10,212 nucleotides of DNA from Acidobacteriota bacterium (GTDB taxonomy: Bacteria; Acidobacteriota; Blastocatellia; Pyrinomonadales; Pyrinomonadaceae): contig JAIVGV010000317.1 in NCBI GenBank assembly GCA_020201365.1, positions 1 to 10,212 on the forward strand. Reading direction: 5' to 3'. The first letter of the stretch is position 1; each line of letters starts with the position of its first letter. The position numbers were made by a program, and so were the translations under genes. Below are positions 8,201 through 10,212 of this stretch, one piece after another. Under the pieces are notes generated by a model, which was not told the DNA's origin, made no database searches, and was given only the letters and a program-made list of their open reading frames with translations.

Positions 8201-8433
8201 CCGGAGGCACGAACAACGTTACGCTGACGGCATATGATCTCGTCATCACCGAGGACGGCAACGCCCCGACGAACAATTGGGGCGCGACGACCGACCACTT
8301 CGTCGGCGCGACCGACACGCGCGGCGGCACGATCACGGGCGACACCGGCAGTTCGACCCTCTTAACCGACACCATCCCGGTGCTCGCTCCAGGACAATCC
8401 GGCGTCTTCACCTTCAAGCGCACGATCCGTTAA
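5203..8433 (+). CDS. Secreted DUF11/CARDB-like multi-domain surface protein
   Basis: Product of 1076 residues, probably exported and cell-surface associated; molecular function unknown. The start is the ATG overlapping the previous stop; a later Met (residue 36) would cut into the signal peptide. Residues 1-34 are a long Arg-rich n-region, 35-49 hydrophobic (MLLCLVCLSAVAA), with likely cleavage at ARA|G after residue 50. Residues about 52-170 look like a CARDB/DUF11-type sandwich with Cys84 and Cys125; about 185-315 a second beta domain with Cys247 and Cys261; 321-456 a clear DUF11 domain (LSKIANPTTVITGANVSYTL). From about 457 onward a second set of modules differs in codon use: an NTG-type domain with a calcium-loop-like DTDGSQTVTAAD (base 6757), DUF11-like 617-746, another around 832-965, and a last DUF11 at 965-1076 ending FTFKRTIR, which looks like a natural C-terminus. 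There is no LPXTG or barrel. It is very probably co-expressed with the barrel protein upstream. Confidence 0.87.
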   Translation: MNADAGAHNGTAGRTRRTLDAARGGVARTILARAFMLLCLVCLSAVAARAGITVTPTTWNVIGLDSNKPTTQGPDTFQIGARACNTGATALTNLTATFVWDSANAFINLSGASTQQSRSLAAGACVDFYFQAVITRNSAAFDTARRYHITVTADGGFSASTPTPRELYVEHLVSQGRNNVTSITGPTTVNVGQTYQYTINSTTAPGGYPQFEAFLNLSNVVFQVLSIQTTYTTPAGATNDKFYADACGWQNNPTLPNYRSCVGPANYVGGKAGDVVSSTYTVKIVGGSGTTTTAGSLILDFSGSSYHYDSGSGITVTVQPPQVTLSKIANPTTVITGANVSYTLRLTNAGASAYTITDFTDTLPTSPAQPTYVTNTSAYNGAAISNPSASGATLTWSGTFTVPAGASRDLTYTLTMPATSGSYVNSAVAHIDYVQIDTTATPNDNSPASATVSVIPRTSGLTITPDAGTRPSVVQGQATALFNFRVTNTGNFTDQVRFLANGASARVTGPAAITDIVIDTDGSQTVTAADTDIKNNAADVLSAPLAPSGFINVIVRILVDLTATQGDAITVTLGDAATGGPTFDDQAANSSANEVRTVSTASSNGLREARGDMTALVDNDAQIFVNMTVPGGPVPLGSDITYTLNVSNPGLRDLSSQTLTNAPAGLNSGVFIIDPIPPDTVLKSGQVFPAGTLYTTSPLSVGPLTAVWTTTLPADLTTLTRVAFNVGPTLAVGASSASINLTVTITTNDATNPIRAIADAFGRNSLGAGLTDQTGDISRSAGDGNANFNEGPLRGTIDGDGVIQLTTLQAVGGVLLGPLGQPGAVGPTNSNDDYTNRSVTAGIAGVAPGGTTTVGSTLVFTNTLRNTGNAADTFTLTAPTVPAGFTVEISTDGGATYTTLQPGNGSASITVGFGASVNVLVLVIAPSGIPVLAPYAAVIRATSTNTPASFNDTIDRVYTGYVRLDKTVTVSNTTGIGGATDPVSGAVITCSITYTNVSSTGGTNNVTLTAYDLVITEDGNAPTNNWGATTDHFVGATDTRGGTITGDTGSSTLLTDTIPVLAPGQSGVFTFKRTIR
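6611..6631. other. Hairpin at the module boundary of the second surface gene
   Basis: GCCCCT (6611-6616) and AGGGGC (6626-6631) form a perfect 6-bp stem with a 9-base loop. It lies just after the point (about 6570-6600) where the protein passes from its first DUF11 domain to the second module set and where third-codon-position bias weakens. An AT-rich patch (CACTATTTAATTT) follows. It may be a recombination scar or chance; no function is claimed. Confidence 0.35.
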
Positions 8434-8550
8434 GCGCTTAGGGAGTCGTGCCGCGGCGGGCTGGACGCGCGCGGCGAAACGAACTAAGATCGGGTCCGTA
8501 CACATCTCCCGGACAACGTCCCCGGAATTTTATACGGCTACGGGTGCGCC
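8434..8550. other. Intergenic gap before the response regulator, possible promoter
   Basis: This gap is 117 bases long. A perfect palindrome TAAGCGCTTA (8431-8440) overlaps the stop of the preceding gene. GCCGCG (8450-8455) can pair with CGCGGC (8470-8475) across a 14-base loop, but no T-run follows, so a terminator is doubtful. The segment 8525-8536 (AATTTTATACGG) is the only AT-rich patch and contains a TATACG resembling a -10 box, which would start transcription only a few bases before the ATG at 8551. I find no convincing -35 at the right spacing and no clear Shine-Dalgarno. The break in function and the AT-rich patch suggest a new transcript begins here. Confidence 0.35.
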
Positions 8551-8919
8551 ATGATGAAGGTTCTGATCGTCGAAGACTACGACGACACGCGCGAGCTGCT
8601 GTGCCTGTTCGTCCGCTCGCGCGGCTGCGACACGGCGGAGGCGACGAACGGTCGCGAGGCGGTCGCGCTCGCCGCGAGCGAAAAACCCGATCTCATCCTG
8701 ATGGACTTGAACCTCCCCGTCCTCGACGGCTGGGAGGCGACGCGCCGCATCCACCGGGGCGAAAAGACGAGCCACATCCCCGTCGTCGCCATCTCCGCGC
8801 AGTGCCACGGCGACTGGAAGGAGCGCGCGCTCGACGCGGGCGCGCGAGAGTGTCTGGAGAAGCCCGTTGACTTCGCCGCCGTGACCGACCTGCTCAGGCG
8901 CTACCCCGCGCACTGCTGA
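8551..8919 (+). CDS. Single-domain response regulator (CheY-like receiver)
   Basis: A stand-alone receiver of 122 residues that would accept a phosphoryl group from a histidine kinase and signal by protein contact, since there is no DNA-binding or enzymatic output domain. The fold is complete: acidic pocket Glu8-Asp9 in VLIVEDYDD, phospho-acceptor Asp52 in LILMDLNLPVLDG, the Thr/Ser switch position as Ser82 in VVAISA, and the conserved Lys104 in CLEKPVD. The position three residues before the Lys, usually Tyr or Phe in CheY, is Cys101, so the classical aromatic switch is absent. The ATG at 8551 is followed directly by a second ATG; either could be used, and neither has a strong ribosome site. 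No kinase is in the window, so the partner is unknown. It lies 59 bases before the transporter gene on the same strand and may be co-transcribed with it. Confidence 0.96.
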   Translation: MMKVLIVEDYDDTRELLCLFVRSRGCDTAEATNGREAVALAASEKPDLILMDLNLPVLDGWEATRRIHRGEKTSHIPVVAISAQCHGDWKERALDAGARECLEKPVDFAAVTDLLRRYPAHC

Positions 8920-8978
8920 CGAGCCGCGCGCCGACCGCCGCGAGACCGCCGACCCGGCACGCGCGCCCGCCCCGAACG

Positions 8979-10133
8979 ATGCCACTCCGCGACGACGAGA
9001 AGCGGCTCACCGATCTCACCGTCGGCGACGCCAAGCGCGCCGTCGTTTACGGCGCGGCGCTCGCGCTCGCCGTCTGGCTCTTCTTCCTCCTCGTCGGGAA
9101 AGTCCTCGTCGCGCTGCTGCTCGGCGTCGTCGCCGCCGCCTACCTCCTGCCCGTCCAAGAGTGGCTCGAACGCCGCCTGCGCGCGCGCGCCGGGAGCGCG
9201 CTCATCACGATCGCGCTCATCGTCGTCCCGCTCGCTGCAATCGTCGGCTACTCCTGGTACGAGCTCTCAGCCTACGCGAAGTTCGTCCAGCAGAAGCACG
9301 ACGAGATCATCGAGGCGATCAGCCGCGCCGTCTCCGCATACGTCCCGGTCAGCCGGCAGGGCACGCGCGCCGGGCTCGAAGCCGCCTTCGCCGAAGCCGT
9401 CACGCGCTCGGCGGAGGCGATCCAAGTCCTGCACGCGCGCGCCGCGCTCCTGCTCGCCTCGCTCGCCGTCTTCTTCTTCACGCTCTACTACGCGCTCACG
9501 CAAAGGCTTCGCATCGCCAGCCACGTCAAGCTGCGCGTCCCCGGCGACTTCCTCCCGCTCTACGAGAAGCTCTCCGAGAACGTCGGCGGCGCGCTGCGCG
9601 GCGCGCTGCAGGCGGTCTTCATCGATCAGGCGATCAAGGGCGTCGTGATCTTCGCCTTGAACGTCGCCTTCGGCGTGCCGCTCGCGCTCGTGCTCGCGCT
9701 CACGACGTTCCTCGTCGGCTTCCTCCCCGTCTTAGGCGAGTGGACGATCTACCTGCCCGTCGCGCTCTACCTGCTCGCCTTCCGCCACCAGCCCGGAGCC
9801 GCAGCCGCGTACCTTCTGATCGGCGTCGCCGTCACGCTCGCCTCCACGCTCTACGTCCGCCCGCGCCTCGCCGCACGCGGCGCGCGCCGCTTCAACTTCT
9901 ACTGGATGCTCGTCGCCTTAGTCGCCGGAGTTTACGCCTTCGGCGTCCCCGGCGTCGTCTTGGGTCCAGCCATCCTCGGCTTCGTCAAAGCCGTCGCCGA
10001 CACGCTCACCGGCAACGTCCGCTACGAGACTTCGCTCTTGAAGGAGGAGAAGGATCAACTGGCGGGGCGCGCGCAGGAGACCGACACCGGCGAAGAAAGC
10101 CTGGCGCGCGAAGAAGCTCTCGATCGGGCGTGA
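8979..10133 (+). CDS. AI-2E family transporter (PerM/DUF20-type membrane protein)
   Basis: Polytopic inner-membrane protein of 384 residues, a usual length for the family. Members have been linked to autoinducer-2 export or to Na+/H+ antiport, but most are uncharacterised, so the substrate is unknown. Hydrophobic segments are near residues 22-58 (a tight pair), 73-95, 155-175, 206-235, 238-268, 274-295 and 309-340. Between the third and fourth lies the amphipathic helical region typical of the family (about 96-150). Family landmarks are the FLPVLGEWTIYLP segment (248-260), corresponding to the usual Pro-x-x-Gly loop, YVRPRL (292-297), and FGVPGVVLGPAILGFVKAV (321-339). The C-terminal tail from about 348 is charged and probably cytoplasmic. 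The ATG at 8979 is the first ATG or GTG in frame after the regulator's stop; no Shine-Dalgarno is evident in the C-rich leader. Only the 59-base spacing links it to the receiver upstream. Confidence 0.94.
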   Translation: MPLRDDEKRLTDLTVGDAKRAVVYGAALALAVWLFFLLVGKVLVALLLGVVAAAYLLPVQEWLERRLRARAGSALITIALIVVPLAAIVGYSWYELSAYAKFVQQKHDEIIEAISRAVSAYVPVSRQGTRAGLEAAFAEAVTRSAEAIQVLHARAALLLASLAVFFFTLYYALTQRLRIASHVKLRVPGDFLPLYEKLSENVGGALRGALQAVFIDQAIKGVVIFALNVAFGVPLALVLALTTFLVGFLPVLGEWTIYLPVALYLLAFRHQPGAAAAYLLIGVAVTLASTLYVRPRLAARGARRFNFYWMLVALVAGVYAFGVPGVVLGPAILGFVKAVADTLTGNVRYETSLLKEEKDQLAGRAQETDTGEESLAREEALDRA

Positions 10134-10140
10134 AAAGCAA

Positions 10141-10168
10141 GGATGAAGGCGGAAGGATGAAGGATGAA
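10141..10168. repeat. Heptamer tandem repeat (GGATGAA units)
   Basis: Four consecutive 7-base units follow the transporter stop by 7 bases: GGATGAA, GGCGGAA, GGATGAA, GGATGAA. The second differs at two positions. It is purine-only apart from single T or C bases, quite unlike the surrounding GC-rich coding DNA, and resembles the short tandemly repeated heptamers known from cyanobacterial and other genomes (family resemblance recalled, not searched). Confidence 0.7.
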
Positions 10169-10212
10169 AGAATGATCACTCAAGCGTGGTGATCTTCTTT
10201 TCGCCCTTCATC
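10156..10212. repeat. Imperfect inverted repeat running to the window edge
   Basis: Bases 10156-10179 and 10189-10212 are inverted copies matching at 19 of 24 positions around a 9-base loop. The right arm ends at the last base with TTCATC, the reverse complement of the heptamer unit, so the array probably continues in inverted form beyond the window. The symmetry suggests a dispersed palindromic element inserted directly behind the transporter gene. Its full extent cannot be seen. Confidence 0.6.
10167..10201 (+). terminator. Possible intrinsic (bidirectional) terminator after the transporter gene
   Basis: The core of the inverted repeat is the stem GATCAC (10174-10179)/GTGATC (10189-10194). 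It extends past a bulged T to AAAGAA (10167-10172)/TTCTTT (10195-10200), giving an A-rich left flank and a T-rich right flank. That is the layout of a bidirectional Rho-independent terminator, though the stem is only moderately GC-rich and the T-tract is broken by a C. The position 34 bases after the stop fits. Confidence 0.4.

Noticed and set aside
8431..8440. Palindrome TAAGCGCTTA overlapping the stop codon as an operator or terminator
   Set aside because: Only 10 bases, no loop, no T-run and no second copy seen; chance is a sufficient explanation.
8448..8870. Open frame overlapping the response regulator in another + frame
   Set aside because: Arg-rich shadow; the receiver frame contains all the conserved family residues.
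9161..10192. Arg-rich open frame of 343 codons overlapping the transporter gene
   Set aside because: Shadow frame; the transporter frame has membrane segments and family landmarks.

Overview
The window is a very GC-rich stretch in which nearly every base is coding on the + strand. Codon third positions are almost all G or C. Two large DUF11-type surface proteins, a stand-alone CheY-like regulator and an AI-2E-type membrane protein suggest a diderm bacterium of the Acidobacteriota, perhaps Blastocatellia/Pyrinomonadales. That placement rests on general resemblance and memory of such proteins, not on a search.

Layout. Bases 2-5206 hold the 3' part of a giant outer-membrane gene whose 5' end lies outside the window. 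Its product has DUF11 repeats, regulatory-like beta-sandwich domains with a calcium-loop motif, a linker, Ig/Big_1-like domains, and a C-terminal beta-barrel of about 800 residues with a hydrophilic tail. It overlaps by ATGA (5203-5206) a second gene, 5203-8433, for a secreted 1076-residue protein with a signal peptide and several DUF11/CARDB-like modules. A 117-base gap follows, then a 122-residue response-regulator receiver (8551-8919), a 59-base gap, and an AI-2E family transporter (8979-10133). The last 79 bases are non-coding and contain a heptamer repeat and a large imperfect inverted repeat running to the window edge.

Working together. The first two genes look translationally coupled and probably make two parts of one cell-surface assembly: a barrel-anchored protein with a long extramembrane region, and a secreted all-beta partner. 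The regulator and transporter form a second, probably unrelated unit.

The most striking non-gene signal is at 1574-1706, inside the first gene. Two inverted 27-base arms, each a GTAG tetranucleotide abutting a perfect 8-bp hairpin, form a REP doublet (REPIN/BIME-like element). It is read through in frame and encodes part of a low-complexity linker. A second repeat of different type closes the window. No rRNA, tRNA, CRISPR array, transposase or phage gene was seen.
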